Assembly (NCBI GenBank): GCA_035499295.1
Contig: DATJZG010000116.1
Span: forward strand, 1 to 19,230
Direction: 5' to 3'
Source: DATJZG01 sp035499295
Lineage (GTDB): Bacteria; Myxococcota; Myxococcia; Myxococcales; Anaeromyxobacteraceae
Length of the DNA stretch: 19,230 nucleotides
The position numbers and the translations under genes were made by a program. Within the stretch, counting starts at the first letter, position 1, and each line of letters opens with the position of its first letter. Under the pieces are notes generated by a model. The model was not told where the DNA came from. It made no database searches and saw only the letters and a program-made list of their open reading frames with translations. This document shows, one piece after another, positions 12,576 to 19,230 of the stretch.

Positions 12576-15500
12576 ATGACTCGGCACAACTCGTCCGACA
12601 CGTCTGGCCTGGACACCAACCTGGCGGCTCGACGGTCGGAGGGCTCGCGGAGTCATGAAGGAAGCAGGCAATCCCTCGCCCTCCTGTGCTCGCTCCTCGC
12701 TGCCCTGGCGGGTTGCAAAGGGGGTGGCCAGAGCTCCGGGATCAGCGCGAGCCAGCTTCGAGCGAACATGCTCGACGGGCTCGGGGCCCAGCCTCCGGGG
12801 ACCACGCTTCTCTTCCTGAACATCAGCGGAGTGGGGCTCGGCACGGTGGCCTCGGCGCCGACCCCGGCTGCGCCCGCCCTTGCTTGGTCCTGCGACACGG
12901 GCGGCGATTCCTGTGGGGCCTACGTGGCTCCCGGGACCGCAGTCAGCTTCGCACCCAACCCGGGCGCCTCTTCGATCTTCGTGTCCTGGGGAGGCGAGTG
13001 CAGCGGGAACGGGCCTTGTCAGATCACGACGTCCGGCGTGCAGACGGTCCTCGCGGTCTTTCAGCCCCACACGGTGACGGCGGTCCTTCCCGGCCTGGGG
13101 CAGGGAGCGGTGACGTCCAGCTACGGCGCGCCCGTTTGCAGCGGTGGCCAGTGCGTGTTGAGCCTGACGAACTCCGCGCCGGCAAGCGTGACCCTCACCG
13201 CCACGGCCTCGCCGGGGTCGTACTTCGCTGGCTGGTTCGGCGGGGGCTGCAGCGGTACGGGGACGTGCACCGTCACCACGAACCAGGCACAGGCGGTCGA
13301 TGCCTTCTTCGCGACGAACCAGACCGCCGTGAACGTTTGGGTTCCGGGGAGCCCGGTGGTGAGCGGCGCCGGCGGCGGGACCATCGGCGCGACCGGCGCA
13401 CTGCAGACTAGCTGCACCGCATCTGGCAGCACCACCGAGTGCGTCTTCTCCGTCAACACCAGCGCCCTGCCGCAGACGGTGACGCTCACGGCAACGCCGA
13501 ATGCCACCTCTGTGTTCTCCGGCTGGGGAGGCGCCTGCAGCGGTACCGGGTCCTGCACGGTTTCCGTGACGCAGCCGACCAACGTGACCGCCATCTTCCT
13601 GGCGCGGCAGCTCTCGGTCGAGGTATTCGGAAACGGGACGGTGGCGGCGACGGGGTTTTCGTGCTCGCTCGGGACCTGCACTGCCCAGTTCACGGCGAGC
13701 TCGCCCGCGACGTTGACGCTCAACGCCACGCCGGGGACGGGCTCCGCCTTCGTCGGCTGGTACGATGGGTGCAGCGGAACCGGGACCTGTCAGGTCACCA
13801 CGGCCGGTCAGTCCTCGGTGATCGCGGTCTTTCAGACGGCGACCGGCTCCGTCCCGCCGCTCATCGAGGCCTTCTCGGCGAACCCGCCCTCCATCATCTC
13901 CGGGCAGAGCGCGGGCCTCAACTGGTTCGTGAACGGGGCGACGAGCCTCAGCATCGACAACGGGGTAGGCGGGGTCACCGGTAACGGGGTGACCGTGAAG
14001 CCGACCGCGACCACGACGTACACTCTCACTGCGAAGAACAGCTTCGGCTCGAGCACGATGGCGACCACGGTGGTGGTCCAGGCCCCTGCCCAGCCGCCGA
14101 CGATCGCCTCCTTCACGGCGAGCCCATCGACCATCTCTGCCGGCCAGACCACCAAGCTTTCCTGGAGCGTGACCGGGGCCGTGAGCATCTCCATCAACAA
14201 TGGAGTGGGGACGGTCGGGGGCACGAGCGCGAACGTCACGCCCACGGCCACGACCACCTACACCCTCACGGCGACGAACGGAGCCGGCTCCTCCACGGCC
14301 AACGCCGTTGTCACCGTGACCGCTGCGGCCCCCTTCCAGCACCCGGCCGGGTGGGTCGACATGACCCTCACCGCGCAGTGTCCGAACGAGGTCCAGGTGG
14401 GCGGATCGCACGCCTGCGGCGGTGACATGAGCTTCTACATGCCGGGGCAATGCACGAGCTGCCACGGCAACGGCAGCGACTTCACGACGAGCGGCGGCTC
14501 CTCCCAGGTCGCCTGCAGCATGTGCCACCTGAACGCCTTCGCCTCCACCACCTGCGGCAGCTTCAACGTGCCGAGCCCGTGCTCCTGCGACCTCTGCCAC
14601 ACGCCCCCGCAGATCACGACGGCCATCACCCAGGGACAGTGCTCCGTCTGCCACACGAACGTGACCGCCATCACGGGGAGCGACGTCACCTCCCACTCCA
14701 CCGGCACGACCCAGAGCAGCTGCACCGGCTGTCACGACCTCTCCCACCACATGAGCGGCACCGTCTACCTGGTGGGGGTCGGGGCCACGAGCTGTACCCA
14801 GTGCCACAGCGGCCAGGGCCAGGTTCTCGGCACCATCACCCCGCCCGTGCTCCAGGCGGGTTGGACCCAGACGTCGGGCGGCGATTTCCACGGCGCCACC
14901 CCCGGGACCTGCTACGACCCGGTGCAGGGACCGATATCCTGCACGAACGGCGTCACCCCCACCGGCTTCGGCGGCACGCTCATCGCTCCGTACGCCCGCG
15001 GGCAGGGAAACCTGCCGTGCGAGGCGTGCCACGACGACCACGCCAGCACGACCAACTACCTGTTCGCGGCCACCGTCAACGGCAAGGCGATTCCGAGCGG
15101 CTCTATCAGCATCGACGGCGTAGGCGCAGAGGTGCTCTGCAGCGCGTGCCACCAGGGCAATAACCACCAGGGGTGCCTGAGCTCGAACTGCCACGCGCCG
15201 CTCCACTCGTGGGGTTACGCCACCAGCCACACGACAGACCCCGCACCTCCGGGAAGCGCCTGTTTCTACTGCCACGGCCACGAGGGGCTCACCGCCAACT
15301 GGACGACGCCCTGGCCACTCACGGACCCGTCGAGCGGCAACTGGTGTAGCCACTGCCACGCTGGCAACCCCCCGCAGGGCGATCCGCCGCTCGTTCCACC
15401 CGGCACTACCAGCGCGCCCGGGATCACTTCGGGGAAGCTCTCGTGCCCGGCGTCGACCTGCGGTGCCTCGCAGCCGAGCCCGCAGCTCACGCTGCTGCCC

Positions 15501-16160
15501 AACGGCAACGTCTTCAACATCACGCCGACGTCCGCCTCCATCTACTGGGAGACGAACGAGGCGGCGTCGAGCCTCGTCGAGTACGGGATCGGCACGGCCG
15601 GCTACGTCGTCGGCACCCCGGCGGTGACCCCCTATCCGTGGCCGAGCGCCAACGGGTACTACCCGCACCTCGTGACGCTCACGGGGCTCACGGGCAGCAC
15701 CACCTACTCGTGGCGCATCCGGACCGAGGACCCCTATCGCAACGTGACGGAGACGCCGATTCAGACCTTCACGACGGCGAACCCGAACGTGCCCGTCCCG
15801 CCGACCCTCACCACGCAGCCAGAGCAGTACTGGACGAGTCAGCAGTTCGGCTGCGGCCCCACGGATGTCGTGAACTTCTCGCCGTTCGCGTGGCAAGCCG
15901 TGACGGTGCCCAGCGGCGACGCGATCCAGTACGAGCTGCAGTTCGGGACCGACCCGGCCTTCGCTACTTACGTCACCGACTCCGGCTGGATCTCCGCGAC
16001 GACCTACACGGCGACGAATGTGACGATCGCAGCTTGTTACAACGGCACCACCTACTACTGGCGCGTCCGGGCGAGGGACTCCGTTCAGAACCTCGTCGGC
16101 GGATGGTCCTCGGGGTCCTTCCTCGTCTGGGTGCAGTGCTTCGCCATAGACTGTCAGTAA
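12576..16160 (+). CDS. Eleven-haem c-type cytochrome lipoprotein with InlB-like, Ig-like and FN3-like domains
   Basis: A 1194-residue exported lipoprotein. The ATG at 12576 has GAGGGAGG 8 nt upstream. After a long n-region, LALLCSLLAALAGC provides a lipobox (LAG-Cys47). Domains: four InlB B-repeat-like units (about 90-422, each with a GW...CSGTGTC-type core), two Ig-like repeats (about 427-586, each ending TATTTYTLTA), a haem domain (about 590-945), and two fibronectin-III-like domains (about 970-1065 and 1072-1190). Haem motifs: ten CXXCH starting at Cys 626, 647, 671, 689, 716, 740, 815, 855, 896 and 924, plus a CX4CH (CLSSNCH) at 867. The CX4CH/CXXCH mix is typical of Geobacter-type surface cytochromes. 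Eleven further His outside the motifs could give every haem a second ligand. The likely role is outer-surface electron transfer, with the beta-rich repeats as a stalk. No porin-cytochrome partner is adjacent. It diverges from the haem-GAF kinase. Confidence 0.93.
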   Translation: MTRHNSSDTSGLDTNLAARRSEGSRSHEGSRQSLALLCSLLAALAGCKGGGQSSGISASQLRANMLDGLGAQPPGTTLLFLNISGVGLGTVASAPTPAAPALAWSCDTGGDSCGAYVAPGTAVSFAPNPGASSIFVSWGGECSGNGPCQITTSGVQTVLAVFQPHTVTAVLPGLGQGAVTSSYGAPVCSGGQCVLSLTNSAPASVTLTATASPGSYFAGWFGGGCSGTGTCTVTTNQAQAVDAFFATNQTAVNVWVPGSPVVSGAGGGTIGATGALQTSCTASGSTTECVFSVNTSALPQTVTLTATPNATSVFSGWGGACSGTGSCTVSVTQPTNVTAIFLARQLSVEVFGNGTVAATGFSCSLGTCTAQFTASSPATLTLNATPGTGSAFVGWYDGCSGTGTCQVTTAGQSSVIAVFQTATGSVPPLIEAFSANPPSIISGQSAGLNWFVNGATSLSIDNGVGGVTGNGVTVKPTATTTYTLTAKNSFGSSTMATTVVVQAPAQPPTIASFTASPSTISAGQTTKLSWSVTGAVSISINNGVGTVGGTSANVTPTATTTYTLTATNGAGSSTANAVVTVTAAAPFQHPAGWVDMTLTAQCPNEVQVGGSHACGGDMSFYMPGQCTSCHGNGSDFTTSGGSSQVACSMCHLNAFASTTCGSFNVPSPCSCDLCHTPPQITTAITQGQCSVCHTNVTAITGSDVTSHSTGTTQSSCTGCHDLSHHMSGTVYLVGVGATSCTQCHSGQGQVLGTITPPVLQAGWTQTSGGDFHGATPGTCYDPVQGPISCTNGVTPTGFGGTLIAPYARGQGNLPCEACHDDHASTTNYLFAATVNGKAIPSGSISIDGVGAEVLCSACHQGNNHQGCLSSNCHAPLHSWGYATSHTTDPAPPGSACFYCHGHEGLTANWTTPWPLTDPSSGNWCSHCHAGNPPQGDPPLVPPGTTSAPGITSGKLSCPASTCGASQPSPQLTLLPNGNVFNITPTSASIYWETNEAASSLVEYGIGTAGYVVGTPAVTPYPWPSANGYYPHLVTLTGLTGSTTYSWRIRTEDPYRNVTETPIQTFTTANPNVPVPPTLTTQPEQYWTSQQFGCGPTDVVNFSPFAWQAVTVPSGDAIQYELQFGTDPAFATYVTDSGWISATTYTATNVTIAACYNGTTYYWRVRARDSVQNLVGGWSSGSFLVWVQCFAIDCQ
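12840..13845 (+). repeat. Four InlB B-repeat-like units (within the cytochrome gene)
   Basis: Protein-level tandem repeats of roughly 75-95 residues. Each contains a run of VTLTA-type beta strand, a GW core and a disulfide-prone loop. Cores: WGGECSGNGPC, WFGGGCSGTGTC, WGGACSGTGSC and WYDGCSGTGTC, each followed by a strand ending in a small residue-x-F. They resemble the divergent InlB B-repeat family found in secreted bacterial proteins and probably extend or tether the haem domain. Confidence 0.75.
13855..14335 (+). repeat. Two tandem Ig-like repeats (within the cytochrome gene)
   Basis: Two units of about 80 residues share the order PP-I-x-x-F-x-A-x-P-S-x-I-S-x-G-Q, L-x-W, S-I-x-NGVG-x-V, then TATTTYTLTA and N-x-x-GSS. 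They are recent-looking duplicates at the protein level and sit between the InlB-like units and the haem domain. Confidence 0.75.
14451..15359 (+). other. Haem-binding motif cluster (ten CXXCH, one CX4CH)
   Basis: Motif starts (first Cys codon): 14451 CTSCH, 14514 CSMCH, 14586 CDLCH, 14640 CSVCH, 14721 CTGCH, 14793 CTQCH, 15018 CEACH, 15138 CSACH, 15174 CLSSNCH, 15261 CFYCH and 15345 CSHCH. A 210-nt stretch between the sixth and seventh motifs lacks haem motifs but has two extra Cys. Confidence 0.9.
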
Positions 16161-16170
16161 AGTGGAGGGA

Positions 16171-16186
16171 GGCGTTCGCGAACGCC
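16171..16186 (+). terminator. Hairpin 10 nt after the cytochrome stop
   Basis: GGCGTTCGCGAACGCC is a perfect 16-bp palindrome that folds as a 6-bp stem with a CGCG loop. No U-tract follows. Its position immediately after the stop codon suggests a 3'-end or terminator role. Confidence 0.5.
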
Positions 16187-16347
16187 CGGCGACGGCGAGG
16201 TCGAGGATGTAGTTGGGACCGGGGAGATCGGTCCGGCGACGGGCCCCGTCGGGGTGCGAGCCGATCGCCTCCTCTGCCTTCAGATGAACTCCACCGAGCC
16301 GAACCCGATCGGGGAGCGCGTTTCACTGAGCCGGCCCCGAAGAGTAT

Positions 16348-16372
16348 GCCCCCGCGCCCTCGCGCTGGGGGC
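16348..16372. terminator. Strong hairpin in the convergent gap (first)
   Basis: GCCCCC-GCGC pairs with GCGC-(t)-GGGGGC around a 4-nt cctc loop: 10 bp with a single bulged T. No U-tract is present. Confidence 0.45.
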
Positions 16373-16403
16373 TCATCTCCGGGTCATCTAGCAGGGCAGG
16401 GCG

Positions 16404-16430
16404 CCGGGACGGATCACGGTTCCGTCCCGG
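16404..16430. terminator. Strong hairpin in the convergent gap (second)
   Basis: CCGGGACGGA (16404-16413) and TCCGTCCCGG (16421-16430) form a perfect 10-bp stem with a 7-nt loop, 40 bp beyond the protease stop codon. It is the best terminator candidate for the protease gene and probably works in both directions. Confidence 0.55.
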
Positions 16431-16469
16431 AGGGAGGCCGCGGTCCGGCACCGGTCATGGTCCGCCTCT

Positions 16470-18005
16470 CTAGCGGGAACTCGTCGCGCCGGCGCGCGCG
16501 TTCCAGACGTCGAGGGTGTCCGGGGACCCCTGCGAGCGGATGCCGTTGTCGTTCAGGATCTCCTCGGTGGCGCGAACAGCTTCCTTCCGAGGAAGGACGA
16601 TGGCCTCGGTGTGGCGCTCGTAGAACTCGAAGGTGACGAAGTCGCCCTGCGCGTCACGGAGGATCTCGACGAGGTGGCGGAGGTTCTTCACCTCCGCGCC
16701 GTTCACGGCCTTCACCACGTGGGCTTGGGGGTTGCTGTACCCCTTCGCGAGCTTGTGGGGGAAGAGTGGAGAGGAGACCAGCACCAGTTCCTCGCCCGGG
16801 AAAGCCGGCCGGTCCCCCCTGCGGGTGATGAGCGGACTGCCGTTGAACACCGTCATCCCGAGCACGGTTCCCTTGCCGGCGCCGAGCGCTCCGAGGAACT
16901 GCGTCGAGGCCGTCGAGAAGACGAGCGGTCCGTAGATGAAGTAGGGCGGGTACGCGCCCCGCAGGTCGACCAGCACCAGGGGATGGGTGCTCGACACCGG
17001 AACCTGTACCGCCATCTCTCGGCCGCCGCGCCAGATGGTGAGCGGGACCCGGCCGTCCTTCGACACCTTCTGCACCAGGTAGGGGAAGGCGAGCCGGAGC
17101 CCGTCGACGGTCACCATTCCCTGGTTGTCGACGGCCGCGTCGCCGATCTTGGAGACCACGTCCCACTGCTTGAGCGGGTAGGAGGGCTCGTCCCGATCGG
17201 GCCGGTGCACGACCGCGCCCTGCACGGACTTGTCGAGCTTCAGCGAGGCGCGCAGCGCCTCGTTCTCGAGCGTCTGGAACTCGTCGAAGAGTGCCGGCTT
17301 GGCCGGGCTCTTCCCCTGGGCGGCGTCGGCCAGGAACAGCTGGATCTCCTCGCAGGGGATGATGTAGCCGATGTTCTGCGTCCCGCCGAGCGTGCTGAAC
17401 ACCAGCCCGACCATCTTGTCGCCAACGACCGCGGGGCCGCCGCTGTTGCCCGGGTTGATCGCGGCGTCGACCTGAACGCGCAGCCCGGACGCGGGGTAGT
17501 TGTACCCGACGAAGTCGATGCGCGAGACGATTCCCTTGGTGATGGAAAGCGTCGGCCCGCCGGTGGGGAAGCCGTACACGAGCACGGTGTCCTTCACGGA
17601 CGGTAGCCTGGCCTCGCGCTTCAAGGGCGGGTGCGCATCGAAGACGGTCGGATCGTCCACCTTGAGCAGCGCCAGGTCCATGGCGGGGGAGACCGCCTCG
17701 ACGGTCGCCGAGACCTTGTCGCCGGAGTGGCTCGCCTGGATCTGGATCTCGCTCGCGTACCGGACGAGGTGCGCGTTGGTGAGGATCCGACGTCCCTCGA
17801 TGATGACGCCGGACCCCGTGACCTCTCGCGGTGCCTGCTTGGTCCAGGGCTTCGAGAAATCCGGGTCGCGCATCGTCGAGAAGACCTGCACGACCGAGTC
17901 CTCCGCGGCCCCGCCTCCGGTGCCCTCGTCACCACGGGCCGTGACGAAGAGAAGGATGGCGCCGACGGCTAGGAGCCGCGGGGCACGGGGTAGGTCGAAT
18001 CGCAT
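16470..18005 (-). CDS. Deg/HtrA-type exported serine protease with PDZ-like domains
   Basis: A 511-residue trypsin-like serine endopeptidase of the S1C (Deg) family, acting outside the cytoplasm in protein quality control or processing. A signal peptide is visible (hydrophobic 10-22). The catalytic triad is complete: His79 in LTNAHLV, Asp110 in AMDLALLKVD and Ser188 in NPGNSGGPAV. A first PDZ-like domain follows (about 255-350, VVSKIGDAAVDNQG), then a second atypical PDZ-like region (about 370-480, AHVVKAVNGAEVKNLRHLVE). The long inter-PDZ segment and the phrase FFEFYER-like FVTFEFYERHTEAIVL near the end resemble plant and bacterial Deg9-type proteases more than classical DegP. The ATG at 18005 has GGAG 7 nt upstream. 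It is convergent with the cytochrome gene. Confidence 0.92.
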   Translation of the reverse strand: MRFDLPRAPRLLAVGAILLFVTARGDEGTGGGAAEDSVVQVFSTMRDPDFSKPWTKQAPREVTGSGVIIEGRRILTNAHLVRYASEIQIQASHSGDKVSATVEAVSPAMDLALLKVDDPTVFDAHPPLKREARLPSVKDTVLVYGFPTGGPTLSITKGIVSRIDFVGYNYPASGLRVQVDAAINPGNSGGPAVVGDKMVGLVFSTLGGTQNIGYIIPCEEIQLFLADAAQGKSPAKPALFDEFQTLENEALRASLKLDKSVQGAVVHRPDRDEPSYPLKQWDVVSKIGDAAVDNQGMVTVDGLRLAFPYLVQKVSKDGRVPLTIWRGGREMAVQVPVSSTHPLVLVDLRGAYPPYFIYGPLVFSTASTQFLGALGAGKGTVLGMTVFNGSPLITRRGDRPAFPGEELVLVSSPLFPHKLAKGYSNPQAHVVKAVNGAEVKNLRHLVEILRDAQGDFVTFEFYERHTEAIVLPRKEAVRATEEILNDNGIRSQGSPDTLDVWNARAGATSSR

Positions 18006-18050
18006 GAGGTCTCCAGGAAGGAAGTCCGCGGGAGTCTGTCACAGGGCGCG

Positions 18051-18065
18051 ACGCTCGGCGAGCGT
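18051..18065. promoter_or_regulatory. Perfect inverted repeat upstream of the protease gene
   Basis: ACGCTC-ggc-GAGCGT: 6-bp arms with a 3-bp centre, 46 bp upstream of the protease start and about 200 bp past the osmC stop. It may be a terminator-like hairpin for osmC or an operator. The rest of the 260-bp gap (18006-18265) shows nothing recognisable. Confidence 0.3.
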
Positions 18066-18265
18066 GATCCACGCCGCAGGGTGGTCACCGTCGGTGCTGG
18101 CCTCGAGAACTCAAGTCGTCGCTCCGGGCGGCGACGCCCACGGGACGCGCCGGAAGCCCGTCTTGCGTCCTGCTGCCCCCGTGCCCCATCCACGTGCCGG
18201 TGGCGAATGGTCGCGGGGGAGAGGGGAGGTAGTCGCCTCCTCCGGATTTCTCTCCGCGGGCGCCC

Positions 18266-18679
18266 CTATGTCGTCACCGCCAGCTCGAGCGCGATGTCCA
18301 GCTTCAGGACCTTCGAGATGGGGCAACCTGCCTTGGCGGCCGCGGCTGCCTCCTCTACCTTCTTCTTGTCGGCGCCAGGGGCCTTGACGCGGGTCTGAAG
18401 AAGGCTCTTCGTCAGGGTCAGGTTCTCGAAGGTGATGGTGCAGACGGTCTCGACGGCCTCGGGAGTGATCCCGCGCTCGCCCAGTTGGGCACTGAGCGCC
18501 ATGCTGAAGCAGCTCGCGTGGGCAGCCGCGATGAGCTCCTCCGGGTTCGTCCCCGGGGCATCCTCGAATCGGCTCCGGAAGGTCACCTTTTGGTCCTTGA
18601 TCGTCCCGCTCGCGACACTGAAGGTGCCGCGGCCATCTCTCAGACTTCCGTACCACCCTGCGTTGGCCATCCGCTTCAT
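18266..18679 (-). CDS. osmC: OsmC-type organic hydroperoxide peroxidase
   Basis: A thiol peroxidase of the OsmC/Ohr family (137 residues, normal length) that reduces organic hydroperoxides and hydrogen peroxide in the cytoplasm. It matches OsmC: MKRMANAGWYGSLRDGRG, TFRSRFEDAPGTNPEELIAA (Arg37 and Glu49 fit the catalytic pair), AHASCFSMALSAQLGE with peroxidatic Cys57, and AKAGCPISKVL with resolving Cys119. The PGTNPEEL and ISK patterns point to OsmC rather than Ohr. The ATG at 18679 has GGAGGAG about 4 nt upstream; the frame is open further upstream but has no family similarity there. A promoter was not identified in the 239 bp upstream (18680-18918). It precedes the Deg protease on the same strand; both suit stress defence. 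Confidence 0.95.
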   Translation of the reverse strand: MKRMANAGWYGSLRDGRGTFSVASGTIKDQKVTFRSRFEDAPGTNPEELIAAAHASCFSMALSAQLGERGITPEAVETVCTITFENLTLTKSLLQTRVKAPGADKKKVEEAAAAAKAGCPISKVLKLDIALELAVTT

Positions 18680-18918
18680 GAGCTCCTCCTTCACGGTCGC
18701 GCACCTTCGAACATGCGCGGCGACAAGAGTGGACGCGCTCTCGTGTGGTAGCGCCGCGGGTCCGGGAGGACAAGGTGATGCCGGTGACGCCCCCTTGACC
18801 GCCAGGCACGTCGCCCCGATTGGGTCTTCGAGGTGTTCGCCTTGACTTGGCCCGAGATCGGACGCTCTGACCCCAGCGCGCCTAAGGAGTTGGGTTCGAC
18901 GTCGGGACGAGTGAATGC

Positions 18919-19230
18919 TCACTTGCGCTTCTTGAACTTCCCTCCGCCAGAAGTGTTGAGAGCAACGGCTGCGCGGATGAGCGCCTTGAAGGCATTTGCA
19001 TCGATCTCCTCGCCCTCGTGAATGTCGATGGCGCGCCTGACGCCCCCGTCAAGGCTCGAATTGAAGAGCCCGGCAGGGTCTTTCAGGGAAGCGCCCTTGT
19101 AGAAGGTCAGCTTCACTATCGACTTGTACGACTCACCCGTACAGATGCCCCCGTCGTGAGACCATACCGGGGTCCCCCTCCACTTCCACTCCTCCACGAC
19201 ATCGGGGTCGGCCTGCTTGATGAGGGCGCG
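18919..19230 (-). CDS. DUF1801 domain protein, 5' end beyond window
   Basis: The C-terminal 103 residues of a DUF1801-family protein; the frame is open to the right edge, so the start lies outside. Visible signatures are DPDVVEEWKWRGTPVWSHDG, then GICTGE, a VKLTFYKGASLKDPAGLF stretch and EEIDANAFKALIRAAV, ending in a basic tail GGGKFKKRK. A GTG inside the frame (19197) is unlikely to be the start because family similarity continues before it (LIKQADPD). Members are small cytoplasmic proteins related to the iron-chaperone/frataxin-like YdhG group; the function is not established. A 14-bp inverted repeat, AGTGA-atgc-TCACT (18910-18923), overlaps its stop codon. Confidence 0.88.
   Translation of the reverse strand, partial: RALIKQADPDVVEEWKWRGTPVWSHDGGICTGESYKSIVKLTFYKGASLKDPAGLFNSSLDGGVRRAIDIHEGEEIDANAFKALIRAAVALNTSGGGKFKKRK

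Larger units (their letters stand above)
16161..16469. other. 309-bp convergent gap rich in hairpins, no gene
   Basis: No reading frame here resembles a gene. Besides the palindrome at 16171-16186 and the two strong hairpins listed next, shorter inverted repeats occur at 16216-16234 (GGACC/GGTCC) and 16237-16251 (CGACGGG/CCCGTCG). The gap lies between the ends of the cytochrome and the protease genes. Confidence 0.6.

Noticed and set aside
12507..15896. A 1129-codon open frame antisense to the cytochrome gene
   Set aside because: It is low-complexity Arg/Gly/Ala-rich and overlaps strong, motif-verified coding on the other strand. Long antisense frames are expected with GC-rich third positions.
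18432..18845. 137-residue plus-strand open frame across osmC
   Set aside because: It is the antisense of a clear OsmC coding sequence and has no supporting motif.
1..19230. CRISPR arrays, insertion sequences, tRNA or rRNA genes
   Set aside because: No regularly spaced direct repeats, transposase-like frames, terminal inverted repeats or tRNA-like TTCGAATC cores with matching arms were seen.

Overview
The window is very GC-rich, and nearly every gene uses G/C third positions. Together with an eleven-haem surface-type cytochrome that mixes CX2CH and CX4CH motifs, Ig/InlB-like repeats and a soluble sensor kinase, this suggests a soil or sediment member of the Myxococcota, probably near Anaeromyxobacter. 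That placement is inferred; no rRNA or tRNA gene is present to confirm it.

Layout. The left end (1-2287, minus strand) holds a partial old-yellow-enzyme-family flavin oxidoreductase and a class I DAHP synthase (first step of aromatic amino acid synthesis). Divergent from these is a two-gene operon (2575-5420, plus) with an ATGA overlap: a secreted protein with a C-terminal half resembling phosphodiester glycosidases, and an exported, Cys-rich FGE-sulfatase-fold protein that lacks the catalytic cysteines of true FGE. Next come a 67-residue XRE regulator and an exported or anchored metallo-beta-lactamase-fold hydrolase (minus), then a secreted cupin and ribose-5-phosphate isomerase A (plus). 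A SAM-dependent methyltransferase (minus) and a PadR regulator (plus) follow. They are separated by an AT-rich island holding two 15-bp tandem repeats and two opposed sigma70-type promoters whose -10 boxes coincide, a layout that suggests PadR autoregulation and control of the methyltransferase.

The centre of interest is 10032-16160. A soluble PAS-GAF-PAS histidine kinase (minus) diverges from a 1194-residue lipoprotein (plus) made of four InlB-like repeats, two Ig-like repeats, eleven c-type haem motifs and two fibronectin-III-like domains. The GAF domain keeps the proximal His and distal Tyr, at the same spacing, that bind haem and gas in mycobacterial DevS/DosT. The 612-bp region between the two start codons carries several palindromes, repeated GGGTG/CACCC pairs and two mutually exclusive hairpins. 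I infer a haem- or redox-sensing control module for an extracellular electron-transfer conduit.

The right end (minus) has a Deg/HtrA-type exported serine protease, an OsmC-type peroxidase and a partial DUF1801 protein. Convergent gene pairs are separated by GC-rich hairpins without U-tracts that probably act as terminators. I found no insertion sequence, CRISPR array, tRNA or rRNA.
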